From Atherinomorus stipes (lineage: Eukaryota > Chordata > Actinopteri > Atheriniformes > Atherinidae): a stretch of 64,000 nucleotides of DNA. The stretch lies in NCBI GenBank assembly GCA_023101725.1, contig JALJCO010013399.1, forward strand, positions 115,200 through 179,199. Direction: 5' to 3'. Positions 47,750-62,635 of the stretch are shown one piece after another. How positions within the stretch are numbered: the stretch's first letter is position 1; each line of letters opens with the position of its first letter. The notes under the pieces are model-generated. The model did not search any database, was not told the origin of the DNA, and saw only the letters and a list, made by a program, of their open reading frames with translations. A program made the position numbers and the translations under genes.

Positions 47750-50205
47750 GACCAGGACCGACATCCTGGACTTCATGATGAATTCAGACAGGATAGAACC
47801 AGAACCAGAACCAGGACCAGGACCAGAACCAGGACCGACATCCTGAACTTCATGATGAATTCAGACAGGTTAGAACCAGAACCAGAACCAGGACCAGGAC
47901 CGACATCCTGGCCTTCATGATGAATTCAGACAGGTTAAAACCAGAACCAGGACCAGAACCAGAACCAGGACCGACATCCTAGACTTCATGATGAATTCAG
48001 ACAGGTTAGAACCAGAACCAGAACCAGGACCAGGACCAGGACCGACATCCTGGCCTTTATGATGAATTCAGACAGGTAAGAACCAGAACCAGAACCAGGA
48101 CCGACATCCTGACCTTTATGATGAATTCAGACAGGTTAGAACCAGAACCAGAACCAGGACCAGAACCAGAACCAGGACCAGGACCAGGACCGACATCCTG
48201 AACTTCATGATGAATTCAGACAGGTTAGAACCAGAACCAGAACCAGGACCAGAACCAGAACCAGGACCGACATTCTGGCCTTCATGATGAATTCAGACAG
48301 GTAAGAACCAGAACCAGAACCAGGACCAGAACCAGGACCAGGACCAGGACCAGGACCGACATCCTGGCCTTCATGATGAATTCAGACAGGTTAGAACCAG
48401 AACCAGAACCAGGACCAGGACAGACATCCTGGCCTTCATGATGAATTCAGACAGGTTAGAACCAGAACCAGGACCAGAACCAGGACCAGAACCAGGACCA
48501 GGACCATGACCAGAACCAGGACCAGGACCGACATCCTGGCCTTCATGATGAATTCAGACAGGTTAGAACCAGAACCAGGACCAGAACCAGGACCAGAACC
48601 AGGACCAGGACCAGGACCAGAACCAGGACCGACATCCTGAACTTCATGATGAATTCAGACAGGTTAGAACCAGAACCAGAACCAGGACCAGGACCAGGAC
48701 CGACATCCTGGCCTTCATGATGAATTCAGACAGGTTAGAACCAGAACCAGGACCAGAACCAGAACCAGGACCGACATCCTGGCCTTCATGATGAATTCAG
48801 ACAGGTTAGAACCAGAACCAGGACCAGAACCAGAACCAGGACCAGAACCAGGACCAGGACCGACATCCTGGCCTTCATGATGAATTCAGACAGGTTAGAA
48901 CCAGAACCAGGACCAGAACCAGAACCAGGACCGACATCCTGGCCTTCATGATGAATTCAGACAGGTTAGAACCAGAACCAGGACCAGAACCAGGACCGAC
49001 ATCCTGACCTTTATGATGAATTCAGACAGGTTAGAACCAGAACCAGAACCAGGACCAGAACCAGGACCGACATCCTGAACTTTCATGATGAATTCAGACA
49101 GGTTAGAACCAGAACCAGGACCAGAACCAGGACCGACATCCTGAACTTCATGATAAATTCAGACAGGTTAGAACCAGAACCAGAAACAGAACCAGTACCA
49201 GGACCGACATCCTGGCCTTCATGATGAATTCAGACAGGTTAGAACCAGAACCAGGACCAGAACCAGGACCAGAACCAGGACCAGGACCATGACCAGAACC
49301 AGAACCAGGACCGACATCCTGGCCTTCATGATGAATTCAGACAGGTTAGAACCAGAACCAGAACCAGGACCAGGACCGACATCCTGGCCTTCATGATGAA
49401 TTCAGACAGGTTAGAACCAGAACCAGGACCAGAACCAGGACCAGGACCAGGACCAGGACCAGAACCAGGACCGACATCCTGAACTTCATGATGAATTCAG
49501 ACAGGTTAGAACCAGAACCAGGACCAGAACCAGGACCGACATCCTGAACTTTATGATGAATTCAGACAGGTTAGAACCAGAACCAGGACCAGAACCAGGA
49601 CCGACATCCTGAACTTCATGATGAATTCAGACAGGTTAGAACCAGAACCAGAACCAGGACCAGAACCAGAACCAGGACCGACATTCTGGCCTTCATGATA
49701 AATTCAGACAGGTTAGAACCAGAACCAGGACCAGAACCAGGACCAGGACCAGGACCAGGACCAGAACCAGGACTGACATCCTGAACTTCATGATGAATTC
49801 AGACAGGTTAGAACCAGAACCAGAACCAGGACCGACATCCTGGCCTTCATGATGAATCCAGACAGGTTAGAACCAGAACCAGGACCAGGACCGACATCCT
49901 GACCTTTATGATGAATTCAGACTGGTTAGAACCAGAACCAGAACCAGGACCAGAACCAGGACCGACATCCTGAACTTCATGATGAATTCAGACAGGTTAG
50001 AACCAGAACCAGGACCGACATCCTGAACTTCATGATGAATTCAGACAGGTTAGAACCAGAACCAGGACCGACATCCTGAACTTTATGATGAATTCAGACA
50101 GGTTAGAACCAGAACCAGAACCAGAACCAGGACCGACATCCTGAACTTCATGATGAATTCAGACAGGTTAGAACCAGAACCAGGACCAGAACCAGAACCA
50201 GAACC
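45300..50205. repeat. 4.9-kb nested VNTR (hexamer runs between a conserved block)
   Basis: The array alternates a conserved block of about 40 bp (ccgacatcctggccttcatg continuing gatgaattcagacagg) with runs of two interchangeable hexamers, accaga and accagg, of variable length. There are on the order of 65 blocks, each with an EcoRI-type gaattc. Block variants (gaacttcatgatg, acctttatgatg) recur in clusters. It lies in pde5a intron 1. Confidence 0.95.
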
Positions 50206-50319
50206 TGTCTGTCTTTATCTTTAAGTCTGAAAGTCTAACCTGCCGGCTCTCTGAGGTGTAGACGTCCTTTCATTTATGGCTCTGGCCTGTTTGCATGATT
50301 ACAGCCAGCAGAGGAAATG

Positions 50320-50408
50320 TAAGGAAGAGGAAGAGGATGAGGAAGAGGAAGAGGAAGAGGATGAGGAAGAGGATGAGGAAGAGGAAGAGGATGAGGAAGA
50401 GGAAGAGG
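50320..50408. repeat. Purine-rich (GAGGAAGAG/GATGAG) repeat
   Basis: An imperfect hexamer-type repeat of gaggaa and gaggat, all purine on the plus strand except single T positions. A short (ta)-rich stretch follows at 50479-50515. Confidence 0.9.
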
Positions 50409-50571
50409 GCCACGGAGAAAAGGAATAAAATTCTGAGAAAAATCAAAAATTCTGACTTCTTTCCCTCCACATTTAACATATATATATCTATATATAGATA
50501 TAGATATGTGTGTGTATAACTTTTTTTTTCAAAAAGTTAGAATTCTGATCTGCTGAGTGTTTTTCCTTCCA

Positions 50572-53500
50572 GTGTCAAAGGACAGATCTCCCACAGTCCT
50601 ACAGGACAGGACAGATCTCCCACAGTCCTACAGGACAGATCTCCCACAGTCCTACAGGACAGATCTCCCACAGTCCTGCAGGACAGATCTCCCAACAGAT
50701 CTCCCACAGTCCCGCAGGACAGATCTCCCACAGTCCCGCAGGACAGATCTCCCACAGTCCTGCAGGACAGATCTCCCACAGTCCCGCAGGACAGATCTCC
50801 CACAGTCCCGCAGGACAGATCTCCCACAGTCCCGCAGGACAGATCTCCCGACAGTCCCGCAGGACAGATCTCCCAAGCCCGCAGGACAGATCTCCCACAG
50901 TCCTACAGGACAGATCTCCCACAGTCCTGCAGGACAGATCTCCCACAGTCCTACAGGACAGATCTCCCACAGTCCTGCAGGACAGATCTCCCACAGTCCT
51001 GCAGGACAGATCTCCCACAGTCCCGCAGGACAGATCTCCCACAATCCCGCAGGACAGATCTCCCACAATCCCACAGGACGGATCTCCCACAGTCCCACAG
51101 GACAGATCTCCCACAGTCCCACAGGACGGATCTCCCACAGTCCCACAGGACGGATCTCCCACAGTCCCCCAGGACGGATCTCCCACAGTCCTACAGGACA
51201 GATCTCCCACAGTCCTACAGGACAGATCTCCCACAGTCCTACAGGACAGATCTCCCACAGTCCTACAGGACAGATCTCCCACAGTCCTACAGGACAGATC
51301 TCCCACAGTCCTGCAGGACAGATCTCCCACAGTCCTGCAGGACAGATCTCCCACAGTCCCGCAGGACAGATCTCCCTCAATCCTACAGGACAGATCTCCC
51401 ACAGTCCTACAGGACAGATCTCCCACAGTCCTACAGGACAGATCTCCCACAGTCCTACAGGACAGATCTCCCACAGTCCTACAGGACAGATCTCCCACAG
51501 TCCTGCAGGACAGCTCTCCCACAGTCCTGCAGGACAGATCTCCCACAGTCCCGCAGGACAGATCTCCCACAATCCTGCAGGACAGATCTCCCACAGTCCC
51601 TGCAGGACAGATCTCCCACAGGACAGATCTCCCACAGTCCTGCAGGACAGATCTCCCACAGTCCTACAGGACAGATCTCCCACAGTCCTACAGGACAGAT
51701 CTCCCACAGTCCTACAGGACAGATCTCCCACAGTCCTGCAGGACAGATCTCCCACAGTCCCGCAGGACAGATCTCCCACAGTCCTACAGGACAGATCTCC
51801 CACAGTCCTGCAGGACAGATCTCCCACAGTCCCACAGGACAGATCTCCCACAGGACAGATCTCCCACAGTCCTACAGGACAGATCTCCCACAGGACAGAT
51901 CTCCCACAGTCCTACAGGACAGATCTCCCACAGTCCTGCAGGACAGATCTCCCACAGTCCTACAGGACAGATCTCCCACAGTCCTACAGGACAGATCTCC
52001 CACAGTCCTACAGGACAGATCTCCCACAGTCCTACAGGACAGATCTCCCAGAGTCCTACAGGACAGATCTCCCACAGTCCCACAGGACAGATCTCCCACA
52101 GGACAGATCTCCCACAGTCCTGCAGGACAGATCTCCCACAGTCCTACAGGACAGATCTCCCACAGGACAGATCTCCCACAGTCCCACAGGACAGATCTCC
52201 CACAGTCCCGCAGGACAGATCTCCCTCAATCCTACAGGACAGATCTCCCACAGTCCTGCAGGACAGATCTCCCACAGTCCTACAGGACAGATCTCCCACA
52301 GGACAGATCTCCCACAGTCCCACAGGACAGATCTCCCACAGTCCCCGCAGGACAGATCTCCCTCAATCCCACAGGACAGATCTCCCACAGTCCTGCAGGA
52401 CAGATCTCCCACAGTCCTACAGGACAGATCTCCCACAGTCCTACAGGACAGATCTCCCACAGTCCTACAGGACAGATCTCCCACAGTCCTACAGGACAGA
52501 TCTCCCACAGTCCTACAGGACAGATCTCCCACAGTCCCACAGGACAGATCTCCCACAGGACAGATCTCCCACAGTCCTGCAGGACAGATCTCCCACAGTC
52601 CTACAGGACAGATCTCCCACAGGACAGATCTCCCACAGTCCCACAGGACAGATCTCCCACAGTCCCGCAGGACAGATCTCCCTCAATCCTACAGGACAGA
52701 TCTCCCACAGTCCCGCAGGACAGATCTCCCTCAATCCTACAGGACAGATCTCCCACAGTCCTACAGGACAGATCTCCCACAGTCCTACAGGACAGATCTC
52801 CCACAGTCCTACAGGACAGATCTCCCACAGTCCTACAGGACAGATCTCCCACAGTCCTGCAGGACAGCTCTCCCTCAGTCCTGCAGGACAGATCTCCCAC
52901 AGTCCCGCAGGACAGATCTCCCACAATCCTGCAGGACAGATCTCCCACAGTCCTGCAGACAGATCTCCCACAGGACAGATCTCCCACAGTCCTGCAGGAC
53001 AGATCTCCCACAGTCCCGCAGGACAGATCTCCCACAGTCCTACAGGACAGATCTCCCACAGTCCTGCAGGACAGATCTCCCACAGTCCCACAGGACAGAT
53101 CTCCCACAGGACAGATCTCCCACAGTCCTACAGGACAGATCTCCCACAGTTCCCTACAGGACAGATCTCCCACAGTCCTGCAGGACAGATCTCCCACAGT
53201 CCTGCAGGACAGATCTCCCACAGTCCTACAGGACAGATCTCCCACAGTCCTGCAGGACAGATCTCCCACAGTCCTACAGGACAGATCTCCCACAGTCCTA
53301 CAGGACAGATCTCCCACAGTCCTACAGGACAGATCTCCCACAGTCCCACAGGACAGATCTCCCACAGGACAGATCTCCCACAGTTCTACAGGACAGATCT
53401 CCCACAGTCCTGCAGGACAGATCTCCCACAGTCCTACAGGACAGATCTCCCACAGGACAGATCTCCCACAGTCCCACAGGACAGATCTCCCACAGTCCTG

Positions 53501-53650
53501 CAGGACAGGACAGATCTCCCACAGTCCTGCAGGACAGATCTCCCACAGTCCTGCAGGACAGATCTACCACAGTCCTGCAGGACAGATCTCCCACAGTCCT
53601 GCAGGACAGATCTCCCACAGTCCTGCAGGACAGATCTCCCACAGTCCCTC
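50572..53650. repeat. 24-bp minisatellite next to exon 1
   Basis: About 3.1 kb of a 24-bp unit (acagatctcccacagtcc plus tacagg, tgcagg or cccgcagg variants), roughly 125 copies, with occasional 14-bp partial units (cccacaggacagatct). Each unit has a BglII-type agatct. In the minus-strand gene it starts only about 155 bp inside intron 1. One plus-strand frame stays open for over 1000 codons (RSPTVLQD repeats), an effect of the 24-bp period and not a gene. Confidence 0.95.
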
Positions 53651-53805
53651 AGAATCACCTGAACAGTCTCAGACATGCAGTCAGGATGTTTTCATGCACA
53701 TCTGATCAGCACGCGCTCTTCCTGCAGAGAAGTGATGCCTTTAACAAACATCGCGGGTTTTATAGATTTATCTCTCCTGTTTTTTGTTTGTTTGTTTGTT
53801 TTTAC

Positions 53806-53903
53806 CTTGACGCCTTCCTCACAAAGTAGGAGCGCGTGAACTCCAAGTGGTCGTCCAGCCACGCTTCCATCCTCTCGTTTTCCGGGGAACAGCGGTCCTC
53901 CAT
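53806..53903 (-). CDS. pde5a: PDE5A exon 1, coding part
   Basis: Thirty-two codons plus two bases encode the N-terminus of cGMP-specific phosphodiesterase 5. The frame contains MEAWLDDH and RSYFVRKAS, matching the vertebrate PDE5A segment that precedes REMVNAWF. The ATG at 53903-53901 has a good initiation context (G at -3 and +4). The exon ends in AG followed by gtaaaaac, a good donor, and the split Arg codon is completed by the first base of exon 2. The leader is much shorter than in mammalian isoform A1, which has a Gln-rich stretch before this point. Intron 1 begins directly and a 24-bp minisatellite starts about 155 bp into it. The 5' UTR and promoter should lie just above 53903, in GA-rich sequence. 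The match is short but is backed by splice phase and strand. Confidence 0.85.
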
Positions 53904-53988
53904 GGCGCAGAGGCGACGACGCAGTCTCCCCGCCGCGAGCTCCGGTCACAGTCTCCACATGTGCACGCGGAGCGGTGGACAGAGAGAC

Positions 53989-54029
<41 letters not shown>

Positions 54030-54300
54030 AAGAGAAGCGGCTCGGACGGAGGGCTCCTCGCGGACCGGTACGCGGACCGTAAATGAAGCGGTGACTGAGC
54101 GCTTCCTCGTTGGGAGAGCAGATTGGGAGGACGAGTAGGGAGGGAGGGAGAGAGAGGAGGCAGCGGACACCCCCCCCCCCCTCCTCCACGCGCTCCGGAT
54201 GAGGAACGTTACAAACATCAGTCTGCAGAAAGAAGCTGAACTATAAAAATGACTCAGTAAACATTTCATGAAGACAGAGAGGACAAAGACGCGGCTGCAG
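53904..54300 (-). promoter_or_regulatory. pde5a: Probable pde5a 5' UTR and promoter-proximal region
   Basis: This is the sequence immediately upstream of the pde5a start codon. It is CpG-containing and GC-rich near the ATG (ccgccgcgagc on the plus strand), with a (GA)n microsatellite at about 53989-54026, a C-run at 54170-54181 and an AP-1-like tgactca at 54250. No TATA box in minus orientation is seen at a sensible distance. Promoter assignment is by position only. Confidence 0.45.
53989..54026. repeat. (GA)n microsatellite
   Basis: About 19 GA units, 86 bp upstream of the pde5a start codon. Confidence 0.95.
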
Positions 54301-54539
54301 GCTGGACATGCAGACAGAAATCACTGGTGGGGGTTGAATCAAAATGTTTGTCTCACAGCTGCGTTTTTCTTTTCTCTGTCTTTATTTTTTAAGCGTTGGT
54401 GGCTGCATTGATGCCACTCATCCACCAGACATGACCCAAATCTGACTTTTTCTCGCGTCTGGCACTCACACCTCAGTCAAAAGTCATTTGGAGCAGCGAC
54501 ATTTCCACTCAGTTCCACCACATACTGTACAACTGTGTG

Positions 54540-57385
<2,846 letters not shown>

Positions 57386-57394
57386 AGCAACTGT

Positions 57395-60035
57395 GTGATG
57401 CTGTCATGTCAACATAGAGCAGACCTCTGAGGTGTACTCCTGTCTCTGTCTTTCATCTTTGGACAAACTGATTAATCATCATGGTTGCTCAGGTCTGACA
57501 TGTAGATCAATCAATTTGTCCAGTAATGAAAGAGGAGGAAACAAAGACCTGGCTTAAGTTTACACGAAGGAGTGGACTTGTACATAGAGCCTATTGATGG
57601 CTGATTCTGTTTAATAAATGTGTTTTATAGATTTTTAAAAGGTACAAACTTTCTGTTTTTTATTTTAGCAGAGTCACTTGGTGGTAAATAATGTAAAAAG
57701 AATGCTGATTTAATAATGTGTGATATGATGACATCTCTGGGACAAGGCTGAAAACTGAATGGCTGTGATCGTCAGGCCCATAAGTGGAGCTGCTCTGACT
57801 GCCACAAATGCATCAGGATGTTGTGTTGGTAGCCTAGCAACAGCTGACACGATTACGTCACTGGCTGCATCCGCAGCAGCACCAGGTGAGCTATAAACTG
57901 CGACCAGAACAGCAGGTGTAAACTCTCCGGGATGATCTTCATCTGCAAGTCTCTGCAGGTCAACGTGTCCTCACGTAAACATGACAGGTTACCTGCTTCA
58001 CCTTTTATTTAAGCTAGCAGCCAGGTGCTGCTGATCAGGTAGACTGGATTACATCATCATCATCATCAGTGTGAGTCCATTCTGCGTTGTGTATTTGTGG
58101 GTAACTCCTGAAGCTCCTTCTTCAACAGAACCAGCTCAGCCTGGATCCTCCAGGACAGGGTTCAGGTCTACTTTTCCTTTACTGCACCCCCACTAACAGT
58201 CTGCAGGGAAAACTTCAAGGACATTTTCACATGGTTAAAACGTTCCCACACATTCCTCAAAGAAAGATTTACTGAGGTCAAACATGAACACTTCAGAACA
58301 GTTGATCTCTTCCTCTAATAGCATTATGCAATCCAGGAACCTCAGATTACCAGCAGACTGTTAGACCAATGATTCTCATGGGGTCTGAGCTCGGGCCTCG
58401 AGCACTACCAAAATGGCCGCAAAACAACATCCCTTTTCCACATGTGGGCTGCGAGGTCCGTATGTTTACACTGTTATTATGACTGGATGAGTTGCAATGT
58501 AGCCTCCCCCACCTGGTGGCGCTAATTTGTCAGAGTTCAACAAACAAGCTGAAGAAGACACTCAGCTAGATGCTAGCCGGTAGCAAACATTGTAAAAAAT
58601 TATTAAAACTAAATAATAAAGACAAAAATGGTCCCAAACCGCCCCTAAAAAGGCAAAAAATCCACTCCAATTTATTAAATACGGATTAGCAAGTGGAGAA
58701 AACAAAGCAGAGCTGAGAAGTCTGGATGGAACATCAGCTAGCGCTAACGTTAATGCTAACGCTAATGGAAAGCCTGCATCAGCAAGCTTCATCTAGAAAC
58801 AAGCATCTAACACTTGTTTGAAAGAAAGGATTTTAAAGGAAAAAAGATAGAAAATCAGCTGTTGATACAGAAAATGTCTGTTAAGTTTGGAAGTTCTTTA
58901 AAAAATTATAAGAAAAGTTTAAATAAATAAATACTTCAATGAAATTTTTGTGCTTTAATGGCCTGTCTAAACAGATAAAAGTTTTTTTGTTTTTTTATTT
59001 CAAATGTGATCTATTACTGCACCATTTAATTTATTTTTTTAAATCAGTTTCCATCAGTTTTTTTCTGTTGTTCCTCTTTTTGTAGTAAAATGTTGTAGAT
59101 TTTGTGTTTATCGTCTAATTCTGATTTGTTCTTGTAGGAGTCTGATTTTATTCCATGAATTATACGTGTGATATAAATGTGTTTGTAACCATCTCATAAA
59201 ATGTTTTCATATTATGTTATTCATGTTTATCACGCCACGTTTGACAAGGTTCAGTCTGTTAAAGGCAGGTGGATTTGGTTTAGTTGTTAAATAAATAAAC
59301 CAAAAATTACATTATTCCACTAAACAGTTAAATGTGGATGGACCCTGGACCAGTTTGGACTGAAAACTTGGGCCATCATGTAAAAGGTTGGGAACCCCTG
59401 CGTTAGATAACGTAGCTGTGCTCCATCTAAGTATTCGCCACATTAATAATGAGGATAATAAAAAGATGAACTCATTTTCAACGATTTGTGTGGAGGTTTT
59501 TAAAGGAAGCTGGTTCCCACATAAACAGCTGAGTGACAGGAAGCTCCCGCCATGGTGATGGTTTCCAAACCCCAATCAACCTGTCTGGAGTCGTCCTGTC
59601 AAACATGCAATCAAAAACACAAATTTTACTCACAATAAGGTTCAAATTCACTTAGACTGCACCTAAACATAAATAGAAAGTGCAGCATGAAATCAACAAA
59701 TTCCCAAAGTTCTTTAAAGGAATAGTACACCTATACGTTCATTTTCTACTCACCCTCATGCTGACAAGACTGAGCACTTTTTTAATGCAGCCAAAGATTG
59801 GACAAGATACAACCTCACAGTTGTCCTCAGAGATCGGTATCGACTGATATCGAATACTGGAAATTAATGGTTGGACAACATCGGATATCGGTAAAAAAGC
59901 CAATATCAAACATCCCTGTACAGAAACAACTAACCTGGCTAACTCTTAATAATGCTATTTCCTAAGTTGACTTTATATTTGAAATGGTATAATTTCTCAT
60001 GCACAAACAAACCCGCCCTTTATTCCTTCACTCTA
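57395..60035. other. Intergenic or upstream sequence, no gene recognised
   Basis: No exon with homology I can name. A short (cat)n run lies near 58054-58070, gctaacg-type words near 58735-58770, and a short tatcgg-type transposon fragment at about 59830-59920. aataaa signals (57612, 58611) occur but nothing shows a transcript ends here. Confidence 0.35.
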
Positions 60036-60039
60036 AAAA

Positions 60040-60418
60040 CTCCTACTGTGGGATGAAAAAGGGACCAACCCAGAAAACTGGGTAATTTTTTGACCCAACT
60101 TTTGACCTATTTTAACCCAGAAGTTGGGTTATATTGACGACAATGTATGGTTATTTTAACCTTGAAGTTGGGTCATATTGACTACAATGTTGGATTATTT
60201 TAACTTAGAAGTTGGGTCATATTGACTACAATGTTGGATTATTTTAACCCAGAACTTGGGTTATATTGACTACAATGTTGGATTGTTTTAACCCAGAACT
60301 TGGGTTATATTGACTACAATGTTGGGTTATTTTAAACTTAGTAGTTGGCACAACAACCTAAATGTCTGGGTTGAAATAACCCAGAAATGAGTTGGTCCCT
60401 TTTTGACCCAGCAGTTTT
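60040..60418. mobile_element. MITE with internal 60-bp tandem repeats
   Basis: The ends gatgaaaaagggaccaaccc and gttggtccctttttgacc are inverted. Between them about five units of roughly 60 bp repeat gggttatattgactacaatg and ttattttaacccag. It is non-coding. Confidence 0.65.
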
Positions 60419-60864
60419 TCCTCCACCTGTCCTTGTCCAGTCTGCTCTGGGGGCTTTGTGTTTTTATTTCTGCTGTTCATACACCACCCTTTACAAAGAC
60501 CAGACTTCCCCTGGAATTGAAGTGAACCTTTACTCCATGAAGGAGTAAAGGTCTGCTAAACCACCGGAGGCTTCTGCACACAAACGTTGCTAAAATCACT
60601 ATCTTCTAACCCGTTTTTCAACAGGCAGAGGTTTCCAGTTTATAGAACCTAAACCAGTACAGATATTACTGGATTCTTCCAGTTTATCATCTTTATTAAC
60701 TACAAGTGCCTTTAAACAAAATCATTTATATTCTAAGGAAGTATTCATGATTCACACCAGTGCTGCCACGAAACGCTCTGTGATGGACAAATGAAACGGG
60801 AGACAGGACACAGACCATAACAAGAGTAAGGAAGCTGCATCTCTGTTTACCCCCCTCCTGCTTC

Positions 60865-61074
60865 TCACTCTTGAGCTGATAAGGGGTCCTGTTTTCTCTG
60901 ATTTGCTGTGAGCTGTCGGGATGGGGGTTGGAGGTTTGCTGGGGGTTGGGACGACTCCCCTCTGGAGCCACCAGCCACCATCTGCCGGTAAGGTGACACC
61001 TCCAGGGGGACGGGATGTCCAGCTGGGAGGACACTGGAGACCAGTGCAGCAAAGACAGAGAAGGTAAAGGCCAT
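60865..61074 (-). CDS. Small open frame, possible secreted peptide start
   Basis: The 69-codon frame begins MAFTFSVFAALVSSVLPAGH, hydrophobic like a signal peptide, followed by a Ser/Gln/Pro-rich stretch ending SAQE. Near its end the sequence agagtgagaa could serve as a splice donor, so this could be a first coding exon of a small secreted protein. I cannot match it to a known precursor, there is no second exon in view, and a chance frame is equally possible. Confidence 0.15.
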   Translation of the reverse strand: MAFTFSVFAALVSSVLPAGHPVPLEVSPYRQMVAGGSRGESSQPPANLQPPSRQLTANQRKQDPLSAQE

Positions 61075-61079
61075 TAGAC

Positions 61080-61920
61080 TTTGTCAATAAAATCCTGAAG
61101 GTTCTCCAGCTCTGTAATTTCAATATTTTGTTGTTTCTATATCAAATAACTGTTCCAGCTTAGGAGGAATTTAGATTTTCATCCTCATGAGAAGTGCAAC
61201 ATTTTCCTTTAATCTGATTAAACCTCAGATAAATCCTTTCTCAACTGACATGTTGGAGACTGAATGGTCAACATTTTAGTTGAGATTTTGAGTCAGGTTC
61301 CAGATATCTGAGTAAAACTCAACAAAAAGTGTCCTGGAAGTGAGAAATGTAAGATTAAAAGGGGAATTTAGCTTTTTTGAACCTGAGGTCTGTTTTCATT
61401 TGATATATGTGAGTGATTGAGAAAGGAATTTTCCAGATAGCTCCAGTACTTATCTAGCAGCAGCTAGCAGCCCAGCTAATGATAAGTATGGGGCAACTGG
61501 CCCTGCGTCTAAGTCCACCCTAAAAACCTGCTTTTTTTCGACGCTGAAGGGCTCGGATAGTCTAAACGAGTGTCTGACACCATACTAGAAAGGAGAAATG
61601 AACGAAAGTATCTACATTACCTTGCTATTTGTTTTGGTGTTTGTGTCCATATCTCAGGACGCTGAAATCAAATCTCATTCCGAAATCGCACGATAACTCG
61701 CGTCAAAACACCGGTGGGGATTCCGCCATCTGCCTCAGGTCAAGAGAGACAATAGGAGTGATTTTGTGCCAGATTACCTAATAGTTAGTTTATTTCTAAA
61801 TAACAGAGTGAAACGGAGAGCAATGGGTCGTCAGTGCTATTTCCGAGTCGTGGCAACCAAATGGTGCGTTACACTTTGTGCACCTTTCACAAATTACCAT
61901 ACTTGGAGAAGGAAACACTA
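61080..61920. other. Unassigned sequence
   Basis: No gene recognised. The region 61400-61860 has a repeat-like composition (gctagcagcccagctaatg, cctcaggtcaagagag). Confidence 0.35.
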
Positions 61921-61923
61921 AAG

Positions 61924-62565
61924 CATGGTTCCCACTGTTTTTTCTTGAAGATGTTTTTCAGGACTTTTCTAAGACATTTCATTTAGCTGCTTCAGTACGA
62001 GTCAAGTTAGCGCAACATAGACTAATAAATTCCAGCACAAACTTTTGGAGTAGTGTTCTACAATAGTAGCTTATATATTTTTTTTTTTACAGCAATGAAG
62101 TAGCGATGAAGCGAGGAGAGGTGTGGAAGAAGCAAAGACGAAGCGTAGTCAAATCTGAGTCAAAGGACAGAAAGCAGAGACGCAGCGGAGACGAAGCGCA
62201 GACGGAGTTGTGATGAAGTGCAGACAAAGCAGAGATGAAGTATAGATGAAGCAGAGTTAGACGGAGTTAAAATGCAGACAAAGAAGAGACGACGCAGAGT
62301 TGGAAATTACAGACGAAGCCGAGACAAAGCGAACATGAAGCAGAGTTTAAGCGCAAAGAGTGGCAAAGAATCAGCGACGAAGCGTAGCCGAAGCCGAAAC
62401 GAAGCGCAGACAAAGCGGAGTCGAAGCAGAGGGAGGAAAAATCATTTTGCAGGACAACTCAAGCTTTTCCAGGACATTTTCCTCTTTTTCTCATTTTCCG
62501 TTTTCCATGGCCGGAAAATGTTAATTTTCCAGGTTTTCCAGGACGTGTGGGAACCCTGTAAAGTT
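61924..62565. mobile_element. Third copy of the CAGGGTTCCCA transposon with degenerate repeat core
   Basis: Ends catggttcccactg and gtgggaaccctg, inner motifs ttttccaggttttccagg and caggacttttct, and a core (about 62093-62430) of degenerate 11-12-bp units around gaagc-gagac/gaagcg. It is an older relative of the elements at 12435-13226 and 21207-21855. Confidence 0.65.
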
Positions 62566-62635
62566 GTGGCGATCGCCAGGAAAGGACATATGAAAACAGA
62601 AAACAGGTAAAAAAAAAAAAAAAAAGCATGGGCAA

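Larger units (their letters stand above)
20820..53903 (-). other. pde5a: pde5a gene, 5' portion (exons 1-3)
   Basis: This is the span of the native pde5a gene as far as the window shows it: exon 1 (53806-53903), exon 2 (25210-25708) and exon 3 (20820-20993), all on the minus strand. Exon 1 ends with AG of a split Arg codon and exon 2 begins with the completing G; exon 2 ends and exon 3 begins in phase 0. The joined peptide of about 256 residues follows the order of vertebrate PDE5A: N-terminal leader, PKG site, start of GAF-A. PDE5 hydrolyses cGMP in the cytosol and is activated by cGMP binding to GAF-A. Intron 1 is about 28 kb and intron 2 about 4.2 kb. Exon 4 onward is missing; leftward the gene runs into the centre of a large palindrome. 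The span is inferred from exon homology and splice phase. Confidence 0.85.

Noticed and set aside
45300..50205. CRISPR-like regular alternation of conserved blocks and variable segments
   Set aside because: The variable segments are only runs of two hexamers, not unique spacers; the setting is a vertebrate intron and there are no cas genes.
50557..53829. Open frame of 1090 codons (RSPTVLQD repeats) and long minus-strand frames
   Set aside because: It is produced by the 24-bp minisatellite; frames slip between repeats on both strands and there are no domains. The plus-strand frame even runs across the antisense of pde5a exon 1.
53692..54189. A 165-codon minus-strand frame overlapping pde5a exon 1
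   Set aside because: It is in a different frame from the PDE5A peptide and includes translated GA microsatellite (SLSLSL); no homology.
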